Below, piece by piece: positions 22,561-33,600 of a DNA stretch of 64,000 nt. Below the pieces are notes generated by a model, which had not been told where the DNA came from, did no database searches, and was given only the letters and a program-made list of their open reading frames with translations. A program made the translations under genes and the position numbers. How positions within the stretch are numbered: the stretch's first letter is position 1; the number at the start of each line of letters is the position of its first letter. Origin of the DNA: Ashinkailepas kermadecensis (lineage: Eukaryota; Arthropoda; Thecostraca; Neolepadidae). Where the stretch lies: contig JAOTOM010003189.1 of assembly GCA_034440615.1 (NCBI GenBank), positions 1 through 64,000 on the forward strand. Direction: 5' to 3'.

Positions 22561-24119
22561 CTAGGCGACTTGGCCAGCGTCCTTGAGAAAGGACATTGAT
22601 CGTAGAGGGTCTGTCCAAAGAGATTTCAAGCAAACTCCATGGGTCAGTCTCAGAGGTGGCAGGGTTGTACATTCATTCATAGTGTATGCCGGCGTTTCTT
22701 CAGCCAGACCGCAGTGCCGGCAGTCACTGGGGCCCATTGATATCCTTGCCGTGTAAGACCGGGAGAGTATCCAGTTCTGAGGCGGGAGAGGGAGACTCTT
22801 TCCTTGATAATGACATCACCGACTTGTCTATTTCTGGTGGTGGTCGATTTAGAAACTTTGATGGAGGTAGTCTTCTGATTGCATTTGCGGGGATATTTCA
22901 TTTTTCGCATTAAGTGGTGGATTTAAAAAAAAAAAAAGAATGCTGTGTTTTCGCGCATGTTTCTTCCATTTGGTGGAGAGAGAAGATCATGACACGTGTA
23001 TCGTTCATTTCGATAACCGGATACAACCTGGGAGCCAATCATGTTAAGTGGTCCTTTAATGGGAGGAGATCGGTTTCGTGAGGGAAGGCTCCTACGGCGC
23101 TCATTTTCACACAGCCTGCGATGAGAAGCATGCATTTGTTTTTGACTACCTGTAGTTTTTCGACGCTCGTGTCTGAATTTTGATGGGTCCATGCAGCACA
23201 CGCGTAGTTGATCGCTGGGCGAATGAAAGTTTTGTAGAAATGTGAAAGAGTTTCATTGTCTTTACCGAACTCTGTGCCTGAGAGTTCTTTCATTATGTTG
23301 CATTTTATTTCGTTTTTTTCTGGATATTGTCGATGTGGGTATTGAATTTTAGAGAGGGGTCGAATGTTAGACGAAGCATTTTTGGGCTTTCTCCACTTTT
23401 AGAGGAACATTGTTGATTTTGATGATCGGTTGATAATCGTGTTGATGGCTATCTGACGTCATGACGGAGACAATTGACTTTGCTTCACAAATTTTTAAGC
23501 GTTTGCTTTTGAACCAGGCTGCAAGTCTACTTACATTGCGCTGCAGCTTATTAACTCCTCGGTTCAGATTCGAGTCTTTGGCAATTACGCAAAAATCGTC
23601 TGCATAAGATAGGAGGCGATAATTTCCGTGTGTCATGGAAGCATCACCCATAAAGAGATTGAACATGGTGGGTGATAAGACTGCTCCTTGAGATACTCCG
23701 TATTTAAAGTGTTTTAGATCTGAGTATGTGTTTTCCAATCTTTCTTTGCTTCTTCTATCAGAAAGGAAACTACACAACGATTTAATGTCTACAATTGGAA
23801 GGGAGGTCAAGGTATAAATTTTATATTTTAGAAGCCATAAGGGGAGACCGTCAAAAACTTTACTAACATCTATTGAAGCGACTAACGTTCTGGGTGGGGG
23901 TCTGCGTTCATTAAAGCAATTCATTTAGAAATCGACCATTTTGTTGAGATGTGTTCGTGTTCAGTGTTTGGGACGAAAGCCATGCTGATGAGGATGGAGT
24001 TAGTTAGTTATTTGGGCTTTAGGGCGCTTCGACCAGAATTGATCATTCGCGCCCACTGATGAGGATGGAGGAGGAGATAAGGTTGTAATCGATCTGACAT
24101 TAGTCTTTCTATAATTCTT
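22561..24119 (-). pseudogene. Jockey-type LINE reverse transcriptase, broken
   Basis: Minus-strand blocks in order: SLNPSRIIERLMSDRLQPY (24118-24065), HPHQHGFRPKH (from about 23998), MNCFNERRPPPRTLVASID and VSKVFD (palm A), YGVSQGAVLSPTMFNLFM, LLSYADDFCVIA (catalytic YADD), FYKTFIRPAINYACAAW, LPLKDHL joining NMIGSQVVSGYRNERY, then VIIKERVSLSRLRTGYSPGL, DCRHCGLAEETPAYTMNEC and FLKDAGQVA-stop. The C-terminal Cys/His block is the usual end of this LINE type. Damage includes a TAA before MNCFNE, frameshifts near 23050, 22925 and 22740, and a 56-bp insertion at 24000. Endonuclease and ORF1 are missing. Confidence 0.88.
24000..24055 (-). mobile_element. 56-bp SINE-like insertion with 15-bp target duplication
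   Basis: CTGATGAGGATGGAG occurs at 23985-23999 and again at 24056-24070. Removing one copy plus the 56 bp between them restores the reverse transcriptase frame HPHQ-HGFRPKH. Read on the minus strand the insert starts TGGGCGCGAATGATC, contains GAAGCGCCC and ends AAGCCCAAATAACTAACTAA. GGGCGC/GCGCCC and TGGGC/GCCCA can pair. A relative with the same plan lies at 49569-49633. Confidence 0.75.
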
Positions 24120-24138
24120 GAAGGATTCAAACTTTTGA

Positions 24139-24290
24139 AGGTGCTGTATCTCGGAACCACATGCGACAGGGCTTCCCTGGCGCGGTGTAAGTGTCAGGTG
24201 CTGTACCTCGGAACCACACGCGACGCACGCGGTGGCGTACACTGGGAACCACACGCGACACACGTGGTGTGTACACTGGGAACCACAAGA
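24139..24290 (+). repeat. 59-bp satellite, right block, diverged units
   Basis: GTGCTGTATCTCGGAACCAC and GTGCTGTACCTCGGAACCAC are followed by shortened units with GGGAACCACACGCGAC. This continues the array broken at 22530. Confidence 0.85.
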
Positions 24291-24389
24291 TGTGGAGGAT
24301 GCAGACATCCACGACATACCTGGCTGATAATAGCAATGAGCATAATGTGGTAAACATAGCTGGTCACAATCATGGTTGTCTGAGTAATA

Positions 24390-27040
24390 GACTTTGACTG
24401 CATGAGAGAGGCTTTAAGTGCCATAAAATGGGAAGAAGAATTCTTTGATTTAAATGCCTGTGAAATGTGGGAAAAGTTCAAATCCTACTTGAGGGAAATT
24501 CAGATTAGACATGTCCCCCAAAAGCAAAGGCGCAAAAGAAGGGTAGGAAAGCCAGCATGGCTTACACCAGATGTGATGAAAACAATTCAGGCTAAGAAAG
24601 GTGCATTTCGAGTATTTAAGGAAGTTTCAAATATCGTAAATCTAAGGTCGTATCAAAAATCTAGAAATGCTGTGAAGCAGACAATCAGAGCAGCAAAGCG
24701 AGCAAAAGAATTGGATTTAGCTAGGAACTGTAATGGGGACAGTAAAAAGTTCTTTAGTTTCTACAAGCTAAGTAAAGTTTCAAGCACAATTGGTCCACTG
24801 GAAGTAAATGGGACTATATTGAGTGAGGATGGTGAGATGGTTGAAGAGCTGAGCAAGCAGTTTAAATCAGTGTTTACAGTGGAGGATGTGACTAATCTGC
24901 CAACCGATAACCACAGTTCAGTGACAGGTGATCAGATACACGATGTTGATTTCATTGATAGTGATATTGTTTTAAATTATATCTGAAAAATAAAGCCAAA
25001 CAAGGCAGCAGGACCAGATGGAATTTATGCTAGGGTATTGCGGGAAGCTGAAAAGGAAGTGGCAATTCCACTTAGTATAATATTTTGTAGATCAGTTTAG
25101 CAAAATGGAATTCCAACACATTGGAAAAGGGCAAATGTAGTTCCTATTTTCAAGAAAGGAGAAAGAGGGAAAGTTGAAAACTATAGGCCAGTAAGACTCA
25201 CATACCTAGTCTGCAAGGTACTCGAATCAATTATCAAGGATAGAATAGTTAGTTTTCTGGAAGGGAACAGATTGATTCAAGATACTCAACATGGGTTTAG
25301 AAAAGGGCGATCGTGTCTCACAAATCTCTTGGACTTTTTGAATTTTGCTACAGAACAATTTGATCAGGGAAATCAGGTTGATGTAGCATATCTTGACTTT
25401 AGTAAAGCCTTTGACAAGGTACCCCATAAACGGTTAATGATGCAGCTTCAAGTCCATGGTATTGCAGGTAGCATCCTAAAATGGATAGAGTTGTGGCTTT
25501 CAGATAGACAGCAGAGAGTGATGCTAAATGGTACAAAGTCATCATGGCAAAATGTTCTTAGGGGAGTCCCCCAGGGGTCGTTACTGGGCCACTATTGTTC
25601 ATTATATATGTGAATAGCATTGAATGTGGCCTTAGCAGTAAGGTTTTGAAACTTGCTGATGATTTGAAGATCTTTAGGGCAATAACAGGGCACAATGAGC
25701 AGGTTTTGCTGCAGAAAGACTTAGACGAGCTAGTGAAGTGGTCAGAAAAATGGCAAATGAAGTTTAATTTTGATAAGTGCAAAGTCATGCATGTAGGTAG
25801 GCAGCATATGAAGGCTCCATACTTGATGGGTGGCCAAGTACTATCTGTGACTCAGCAGGAGAAGGACTTAGGTGTTATTTTGAACACAAAATTGGGGACA
25901 TCAGAACAGACCAAAGAAGCCAGGAAGAAGGCACTAAGAATGCTTGGGGCAATACAGAGGAATGTGTCATACAAAAGTGAGGAGGTCATCAGGAAGCTTT
26001 ACTGTGCATATGTCAGGCCACATTTGGAATACTGTGTACAAGCTTGGTCCCCTAGTTATGAGAAAGATTGTTGGCTTTTAGAGAGAGTACAAAAGAGGGC
26101 AACAAAAATGGTTAATGGTATAGGCAACCTGGCATATGAGGAAAGACTGAAGAAATTGAATATGTTTTCACTTAGATATAGAAGGCTGAGAGGAGATCTC
26201 ATCGACGTTTTTAAATTTGTTCATGGTCAGGAACAGGGATATCTCAGGGAAATGTTTGAAGTTAACATAAATGATGCAATTAGAGGTCATCAATTCAAAA
26301 TTAAAGTTAATCACAGCAGGACAAGGTTAAGACAGTCTTTCTTCACCAACAGGGTAGTAGAACACTCGAACCAGCTGCCAGGAACCATTGTCAGTAGCAA
26401 CACACTGACCATCTTTAAAAACGGCATAGACAATCATTATCAGACTAGGGGATTGTTTTTCTGTATTCCAGGGAGGGTTGATCAACAGGGAGGAGTTGGG
26501 AGTTGGGAGGAGTTTGTAATTGTTGAGTGTGTTATGCAATAGCAAGTGAGTCTCTTATTAAGTCTACACGCTTTATAACTTTATATAGGGTGTACCTAGC
26601 AGTGGATTCAGCACCTTCCTTTGGGATGTGATACTGATGAGATTGTCTATGGTAGCACAATGGGTATGATGGGAGGAGTATGTAATTGTCCAGTGTATTA
26701 TGCAATAGCAAGTGAGTCTCTTTTTAAGTCTGAACGCTTTATGAATTTGTGTGGGATGTGCCTAGCAGTGGATTCGGCACCTTCCTTCGGGATGTGATGC
26801 TGATAAGATTGTCTATGGTGGCACGATGGGTATGATGGGAGGAGCTTGTGATTGTTGAGGGTGTTATGCGGTAGCAAGTGAGTGGTGCTAGATAGGCTGG
26901 GATATATAGCTTCCTAGGAACTTTGGATAAGGGATTGATTGGGGTGGGAGTATGTACATTTCTAGTACCTTTTCTAGATAGGCTTAACCCAGATGGGCCC
27001 CTGTGGCTCTTATTAAGCCTTAATACTTTATGACTTTAAT
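24390..27040 (+). mobile_element. CR1-like LINE, 5'-truncated, with complete 3' end
   Basis: Coding sequence for the linker and reverse transcriptase is followed by about 500 bp of 3' untranslated region and the family tail GGCTTAACCCAGATGGGCCC ... CTTTATGACTTT. The 3' region has a 165-bp unit repeated about 2.5 times (GCAATAGCAAGTGAGTCTCT at 26536 and 26702), and each unit includes a tail-like TTAAGTCT....CGCTTTAT. The 5' end lies after the endonuclease. Confidence 0.88.
24402..26542 (+). pseudogene. CR1-like LINE ORF2, reverse transcriptase region, lightly damaged
   Basis: Reading + frames: KPAWLTPDVMKTI (linker), IKPNKAAGPDGIYARVL, NVVPIFKKGERGKVENYRPV, DTQHGFRKGRSCLTNLLDF, VDVAYLDFSKAFDKVPH (palm A), WLSDRQQRVMLNG, RGVPQGS, LADDLKIF (catalytic motif, LADD for the usual FADD), KCKVMHVG, YVRPHLEYCVQAWSP, KRATKMVNG and RRLRGDLIDVFK. 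Only three lesions are visible: TGA at 24984-24986, TAG at 25098-25100, and a frameshift near 25590 in GVPQGSLLG. The enzyme copies its RNA at a nicked genomic target. The few defects suggest a fairly young copy. Its sibling at 40-42 kb is on the opposite strand. Confidence 0.92.
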
Positions 27041-27223
27041 AGGTGGTGTGAACCACGAAATGCGTCTACAATGTGGATGACACGACGACGAAGCACGTTC
27101 AAACATCAACTTCAAATATTTAACAGTTCTGCATATTATGAGCTTCTCGGAATCCCATATCAGTGGAATAAATGCCAAAAAAGTGTTTCCCAAATTGGGA
27201 TGTTAGCTATGAACGGAAACTAA
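27041..27223. other. Spacer, nothing recognised
   Basis: Short unassigned sequence between the LINE tail and the 23-bp array. Confidence 0.4.
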
Positions 27224-27480
27224 GGACAGAGCAATCCACACGACAAGGACCGAGCAATCCACAGGACAAGTACCGAACAATCCTTACTACAAGGACCGAG
27301 CAATCCACACCACAGGGACCGAGCAATCCGCACCACAAGGACCGAGCAATCCACACCACAGGGACCGAGCAATCCACACCACAAGGACCGAGCAATCCAC
27401 ACCACAGGGACAGAGCAATCCGCACCACAAGGACCGAGCAATCCACAGCGCAAGGACCGAGCAATCCACACGACAAGAAC
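27224..27480 (+). repeat. 23-bp minisatellite, about 11 units
   Basis: The unit is GACCGAGCAATCCACACCAC plus AGG or AAG. Because 23 is not a multiple of three, all frames cycle through the same words; the minus frames of 75-89 codons are artefacts. Confidence 0.95.
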
Positions 27481-28215
27481 CAAATGGTAATGGCAGCCGC
27501 AAATAAGTCCGCATCTAATGCCGACTGATGGACCTAACTCCGAAGAATTAACTGGCTGATGCCCAAACGTGCGTAGACACGCGAACGTCGACTGTTTAAT
27601 GTACTATCGTGTCGATTTTATGTTTCCTGGGCGGTATGTAATCCAAGAGCACGCGATGATGGTAATTTACATCAACCTCTGGTGGTTTACACATATGAGC
27701 AGTGAGATCGCGCATTTGAAAAACGTCAGGATTAAATATAATTAGCGGATAGTTACGTGTGGCGGTACATAGTTGAGAAATTTAATAAAGGCACCGTCGT
27801 TTAATACCACATATTTTTGCGTAGACTGAGCAGGGCTGGGCTATGATTAAGCCGTCTATCAACATGGCCCATAACTCCGCCGTTGCTCAACTGATGCCAC
27901 AGACGCGGTGCTTCCGCACGGCCCACGTGTCCCGGTGTACCCTGCTCCAGTTCATCTCACCGGCCATGGGTGCAAAACTGCCATCACCACGGTGCCTCCT
28001 GCTCTCGGTATGCCACCTTTCCGCCTGCACGTGTTCAGCGTGTTGACTCCCTCCCCACCGTCGTCACCGTGGGCAACCCGCGATACTGTAGCCTCTGCCG
28101 GCCGTTGCGGGTCCTTAGTGTTCATCGTCCTCTCGCACCCCCCCCCCAACCCCCTCCTCCCTCCTCCTCCTCTCCCGTTGTCACTTCTTGCCTCGCAGTC
28201 AGGGAACACATGTGA
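27481..28215. other. Unassigned sequence
   Basis: 28130-28190 is C/T-rich with long C and CCTCCTCC runs. No protein support. Confidence 0.4.
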
Positions 28216-29222
28216 CGTACCGGCGCCCCCAGTCAACGGTTGCCATCCGCAACGTACCGATGCGCTCCCGGTCAGCGGTCACCGTACGTACTGATACCGG
28301 CGCTCCCGGTCAGCGGTCACCGTACGTACTCATACCGGCGCTCCCGGTCAGCGGTCACGTACTTACTCGTACCGGCTCCCCCGGTCAGCGGTCACCGTGT
28401 GTACTCATACCGGCGCTCCCGGTCAGCGGTCACCGTACCTACTGATACCGGCGCTCCCAGTCAGCGGTCACCGTACGTACTGATACCGGCGCTCCCAGTC
28501 AGCGGTCACCGTACGTACTGATACTGGCGCTCCCGGTCAGCTGTCATCGTACGTACTCATACCGGCGCTCCCGGTCAGCGGTCACCGTATGTACTGATAC
28601 CGGCGCTCCTGGTCATCGGTCACCGCACGTACTCATACCGGCGCTCCCGGTCAGCGGTCACCGTACGTACTCATACCGGCGCTCCCGGTCAGCGGTCACC
28701 GCACGTACTCATACCGGCGCTCCCGGTCAGCGGTCACCGCACGTACTCATACCGGCGCTCCCGGTCAGCGGTCACGTACTTACTCATACCGGCGCTCCCG
28801 GTCAGCGGTCACCGTACGTAATCGTACCGGCCCTACCTGTAATCGGTCACCGTACCTACTCGTACCGGCGCTCCCGGTCAGCGAGCACCATACCTACTCG
28901 TACCGGCGCTCCTGGTCATCGGTCACCGCACGTACTCATACCGGCGCTCCCGGTCAGCGGTCACCGCACGTACTCATACCGGCGCTCCCGGTCAGCGGTC
29001 ACCGCACGTACTCATACCGGCGCTCCCTGTCAGCGGTCACCGCACGTACTCATACCGGCGCTCCCGGTCAGCGGTCACGTACCTACTCATACCGGCGCTC
29101 CCGGTCAGCGGTCACCGTACGTACTCGTACCGGCCCTCCCTGTAATCGGTCACCGTACCTACTCGTACCGGCGCTCCCGGTCAGCGATCACCATACCTAC
29201 TCGTACCGGCGCTGCCGGTCAG
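28216..29222 (+). repeat. 38-bp satellite, about 26 units, with higher-order structure
   Basis: The unit is CCGGCGCTCCCGGTCAGCGG plus TCACCGTACGTACTCATA. A block that starts at the variant CTCCTGGTCATCGG (28606) recurs at 28909, about 303 bp or eight units later, with the same series of variants (CCCTACCTGTAATCGG / CCCTCCCTGTAATCGG, GCGAGCACCATACC / GCGATCACCATACC). Confidence 0.94.
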
Positions 29223-29567
29223 TACCTACGCACCACCCAGCCACAACCGCCATCGGTCGGTGCCCGGGGCCCGACCTTCGTGTCCGGCGCCGGGGCCGCG
29301 GCGGAACTACCCGCCGCCACAGCACCCGGCGGTGTCACCCGGCGCAGCCCAGCAGTAGCGGTAAACACGAGGCAGGTCGGCTGGCACCGGCTGGGTACAA
29401 TGGTGCCGAGCGGGCGCGGCGCGACTGACCGCCGTCAGACGCGGCGGCACACCCGACCGGCCTCCGCAATCAACCCAACTGGCCAATATCGGCCACAAAA
29501 GAGGCCAAGACGCGCCCACAAAAGCGGCAGGAAAATTGTCCTTTCCGGTCGGGTGCGGCCGCGGACA
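29223..29567. other. GC- and CpG-rich block without an assignable gene
   Basis: Composition is like a CpG-rich promoter (GGCGCCGGGGCCGCGGCGG). The + frame of 101 codons here has no family motif. Confidence 0.4.
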
Positions 29568-29695
29568 TCGGGCGACGCTGGGTAACCATCGGGCGACGCT
29601 GAGTAACCCAGGAGGGCGACGCTGAGTAGCCATCGGGCGACGCTGGGTAACTATCGGGCGACGCTGAGTAACCATCGGGCGACGCTGGGTAACCC
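29568..29695 (+). repeat. 21-bp minisatellite, six units
   Basis: The unit is CATCGGGCGACGCTGGGTAAC, alternating GGGTAAC and GAGTAAC endings. Confidence 0.93.
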
Positions 29696-30800
29696 AGACG
29701 CCGTCTAGTTTGCCCGGTTGGCGCCTTGAGTTATGAAATAGCCGCGCGCCTCCCAGCTTCCTCACGCCCCTGAACATGGATAGTGGATGACTGGGGTGCG
29801 TGTCGTACCAAGCGGAACTTTTAACGGCTGAGTAAGCAAACTAGGTCGACGAACACCACGGGATATTGGTGCAGCAATTGTGTAGTCTGGGTATGTATGT
29901 ATGTGTGCTTCCATACCTTCACGGACGAAAGAAAAAAAACGTTAGCATATTTTTTTTTCATTTTTAGCAGAGGAAAAAGTGGAGACGAAAGATAGACTAC
30001 CAGAGCATGGCAGGCGGGGGACAAATTGTTTCGCCAGGTTTAAGCCAGATGGTGCTACTAACAACCACCGGGGGCAGCATCAGAGTAGTCGCAACACACA
30101 ATTTGCGTATCTGACCAGCTGACCAAAAATGCAGAACTTCGGACAGTTTCAATCTCGGTAAGTAACTGAATGTAGAATTGATCTTGATATTTGTCCCTAA
30201 GAATAAACATATTTAAATTAGCATAAAAACAAGCGAAGCAAATTATAGCATACAAATAGATAAAGATAAATTCAGACATATGTGGCTTGCGATGCAAGTG
30301 AAATCAGCGGTGCACAAATGTTGCCTAATGCAATACTATGTAAGGTGTGATGTGTAAAGCAGAAGTTACAGTTGGCACAGACTTTCATATGTATTGGGGC
30401 TAGCTTTTGGGTCAGTGTTTGAAGGTAACATACGCACGCAGCCAGAACTCACAATCATGAGTGTCAAGTGATGAAGATTTTTTTGGGAGGCAGATGATGG
30501 CCAAAGCTTCCCCGAACACCATTTGTATCTAGTGTACGCCCATAGACCCAATGGCTAGACTTCACCTTGATTGTGTGTGTATGGGAGGGGGGGCAAATCG
30601 ATTAAATAAATGATTGAGTGGGCCAGTGGCTCCCTTAGCTACAAAGTAACACACCTGCCCACGATGAACTTGTAATGCCGAAACATTTGACATAAAAGAG
30701 TTTCTATGAAATCCCGACCGAAGCTGAAGTCAGAGGGGCCTGCAAAGCTAGATCCATGCCGGAGGCTGATCATTCAATTCATGATTGAATGGCTCTGATG

Positions 30801-30822
30801 AATGCATGCATGCATGCATGTA
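30801..30822. repeat. ATGC tetranucleotide microsatellite
   Basis: AATGCATGCATGCATGCATG, self-complementary. Confidence 0.9.
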
Positions 30823-30877
30823 GTTATTTATTCAAGCTTCTCCAGCAATGATTCCAACTAAGTATAAAGGTAAACTG

Positions 30878-30910
30878 AAAAAGAAAGAAAGAAAGAAAGA
30901 AGGAAAGAAA
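30878..30910 (+). repeat. GAAA tetranucleotide microsatellite
   Basis: About seven GAAA units with one AGGA interruption. Confidence 0.9.
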
Positions 30911-31133
30911 TAAATTTTGGTAAATGAGGTGGGATTGATACTAGAACGGATGTTGATCAATAGGCTGCTAATAACAAGTGTACTCGGGTGGATTCAGAAC
31001 AGACCTTTAAACATGTGACCTTGAAGAGATTGGCCATGCCAACACAATGGGGAGATGGTTCCTTTAAAACTCAGGATGTAACATGCATCAAGGAGTTCAG
31101 TCTCCTTTTCCCGTCTTATAACATCTTCTCTTT

Positions 31134-31206
31134 ATAGGTTTAGCACAGATGGTCCCCGCTGTCTCTTATTCGGCCCAAACACTTTATGCCTTAATTACTT
31201 TATGAA
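31134..31206 (+). mobile_element. Diverged CR1-like LINE 3' tail
   Basis: TATAGGTTTAGCACAGATGG ... CTCTTATTCGGCCCAAACAC ... ACTTTATG matches the family tail GGCTTAACCCAGATGGGCCC ... CTCTTATTAAGCCTTA ... CTTTATG with many changes. It is an old 5'-truncated copy; its 5' limit is not clear. Confidence 0.65.
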
Positions 31207-33600
31207 TGTATTTGTTTCTAATGAATACCAACTGCCGTCTTAATAGCGCACCTTGATAAAGGTTTGTGGCCGACATGGCTGTCTCACTGTTATATTGCAT
31301 TATTAGAAGTACGATGCAAAAGTTGGTTTTGCTTTCATTTGCTTAGGTATGACCAGGGATGTCGATTTATATACGGTTAAGGGGACTACTGGCCCCCTCA
31401 ATCATTGATTTGGCCAACTCAAGCATTGAACTCAAGCACCCCCAACCAGGCTGAAGCTTAATAATTGGGCCTATGGGCGTAAGCTAGATAAAAATGGTTT
31501 TCGGAGCAGCTTTGGCCATCCAAAAGGTCATTTGCCTCCCCAGCCAACTTTACAAAGTGACACTTACGGGTATGACATGTTCCTCGAAAGTGCACTAAGC
31601 ATTTCAAACACGCATCCAACCCAAGCCGCCTAAGCTGCTAAGGACTGATGGCTTTAACTTCACCCAACGTTGAACCTGCATCATACCTATTCCGACGAAG
31701 CTACCGACAGATGTGATTACCTAACGAAGCGACTTAGCCAAGAAGAGACCGATCAGCGTAAATGTCACTTGGCCTTCTGATCTCCTCGTCAATTCGACCA
31801 GGAATCCGAGCTATGTCTCACACGGCCGAGATAGAGCCAGCCGCTTGTTCCCGTAAATAGTTGTCGGCGTGCTGGCGGTGAGATCAGAGGGTGCCGCTGT
31901 TCCGGCGGCCGGTGGGCCCCTGGAGGCCGTCAGCGGCTCTCTATCGGGCCGGCCGAGTCAATGCGTCGGCAACAGCTGCATTGAGGCGGCCGCCGCCGCC
32001 CTGGACACCGAACACGGACCGATATTGTACCGGCTCACTGCTGGAACGCACCCCTTTGTCGCGGTAATCGGCTAATCAGCGCCTACGTCGTCTATTTTCG
32101 GAGGAAGTAGGGCTCACCTGTGGCACAGGTGGGCCAGCTAGAGCGGGTCGCAGCGGGCTACAGTAGGGGAGCGGAGCGGAGCGTACGATGTGTTATGTGG
32201 ATCATACCGAGTCAGAAACTACGTCTGGCCTATTTTCAGGACTGCTCAGCTGATCGAAACTAGCCACAAACAAAGCCCATAATAACACGGGGTGACGCAC
32301 GATAAGTGACTGGTTACAAGCAGACAGGGTCGGTATTTGCATCGAGCTGAATACAAATAATCTGAGCCACTTGTCGGTTTTCACCGGCCAGGTAACATCA
32401 GACCAGAATGGCATCAGATGACAAAACATAGCCGAAGGCAACATTGCTCACATTGCTCGCATTCAGTTCATAACACCATTGATGGGTATAAGGGGCCAAT
32501 AGGCTGGACGAACGATTGCAAAAGTAAAGGAATTTAATATTTAAATGCATCTATTTCGGCAACTTCATTCAAATTGGGATACCCTCGATATTTCGCAAAG
32601 GAAGGCTCGATTACGAAATAGTGTGGTATTTCTGGATATGCACATTGGCGGTTTGAAGATTGGAGATATGCATAGTGGATATGTGCATTGTGCATTGGTT
32701 GATATGCATATTCATTGAGATATGTACATTGAGATATGGGAATATTGGGATATATACAACTGGGATACAACTTTGGGATAGGTACGTGGAGAACAAATCC
32801 GCTTAAGACGAAATTGTGTGCAATCTTGCCGATATCGGGCTCACTGTCGAATATGGTGTGTGTATGTATCTCGAGATTAAATAGACTTCGGCGAATTGTT
32901 GAATTTCCGTGGGTGCCAGGGTCTGTCCCGATCAATTTTGTGTCACATCCTTCCCGTTCAGTGTATGCCACATAAACCGTTCAGTGCAGCAACCTCCAAC
33001 GAATTGACACCAGCCACGCAGTCACCCAAACTCGGAACACGCAGGTAGCGTGCATGACGACATATCCACGTGACCAGCCGGCCGCCTTTTACTCAGTGCA
33101 TGTTAAACCGGCTGTTAGTTGAGCCATACAACCTTTTATAGCAATGAATGCGTGCTTCAAAGATGACATTCTGATGGAAACTGCTATAAAACACGTCTAA
33201 TTCTGAGTGAGGAAATTGAGCCTGCAAACGGTGAAATAAATAAATCTTATCAAGGCTTCAAATACATCACATTCCAGATTAGATAATCATGCAGCAGTTA
33301 AATCGTGACTTGTCCGAGCATCCATTCGTGCATCACTGCGTAGACGGTATACTTCATATAACATGAATGTCATTTGGCATGGTGTCAAACACAGTATCCG
33401 TGAGGCTGAATTTGTTATCAGGAATTTCAATGTGTGAAAATCAGACTTCAAAGAGAGGAATGCCACATTTCAAGTTCTTTATTTACATTCAATATGATGT
33501 GCATTTAATTTTACCATTTAATGAAGTGTAGCATCGGCAGCGCACATGGTTCCGCTGCCCATGTGAGAAAGTGACCTATATTTTCATAAATGTTTCGAAC
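31207..33600. other. No gene; GC-rich block and short repeats
   Basis: 31870-32180 is GC-rich with GGCGGCCGCCGCCGCC and GGAGCGGAGCGGAGCG. 32630-32770 has a degenerate repeat of GATATGCATATTG / GAGATATG. Neither carries a convincing coding frame. Confidence 0.4.

Larger units (their letters stand above)
22531..24138 (-). mobile_element. Jockey-type LINE fragment inserted in the 59-bp satellite
   Basis: The coding region reads from 24119 to a TAG at 22561, after which only about 30 nt remain before satellite resumes. Satellite flanks both sides, and AGGTGCTGTACC (22519-22530) and AGGTGCTGTATC (24139-24150) could be a target duplication, although satellite units repeat this word anyway. The 5' end is truncated within the reverse transcriptase. 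There is no poly(A) tail; the 3' end on the minus strand is CAACTCAACAGCAA. Confidence 0.75.
29696..31133. other. No gene; simple-sequence tracts
   Basis: Apart from the GCAT and GAAA tracts listed separately, this stretch is AT-rich and unassigned. Confidence 0.4.

Noticed and set aside
28216..29222. CRISPR-like regular array
   Set aside because: The units are tandem with no unique spacers between repeats, and the DNA is clearly eukaryotic.
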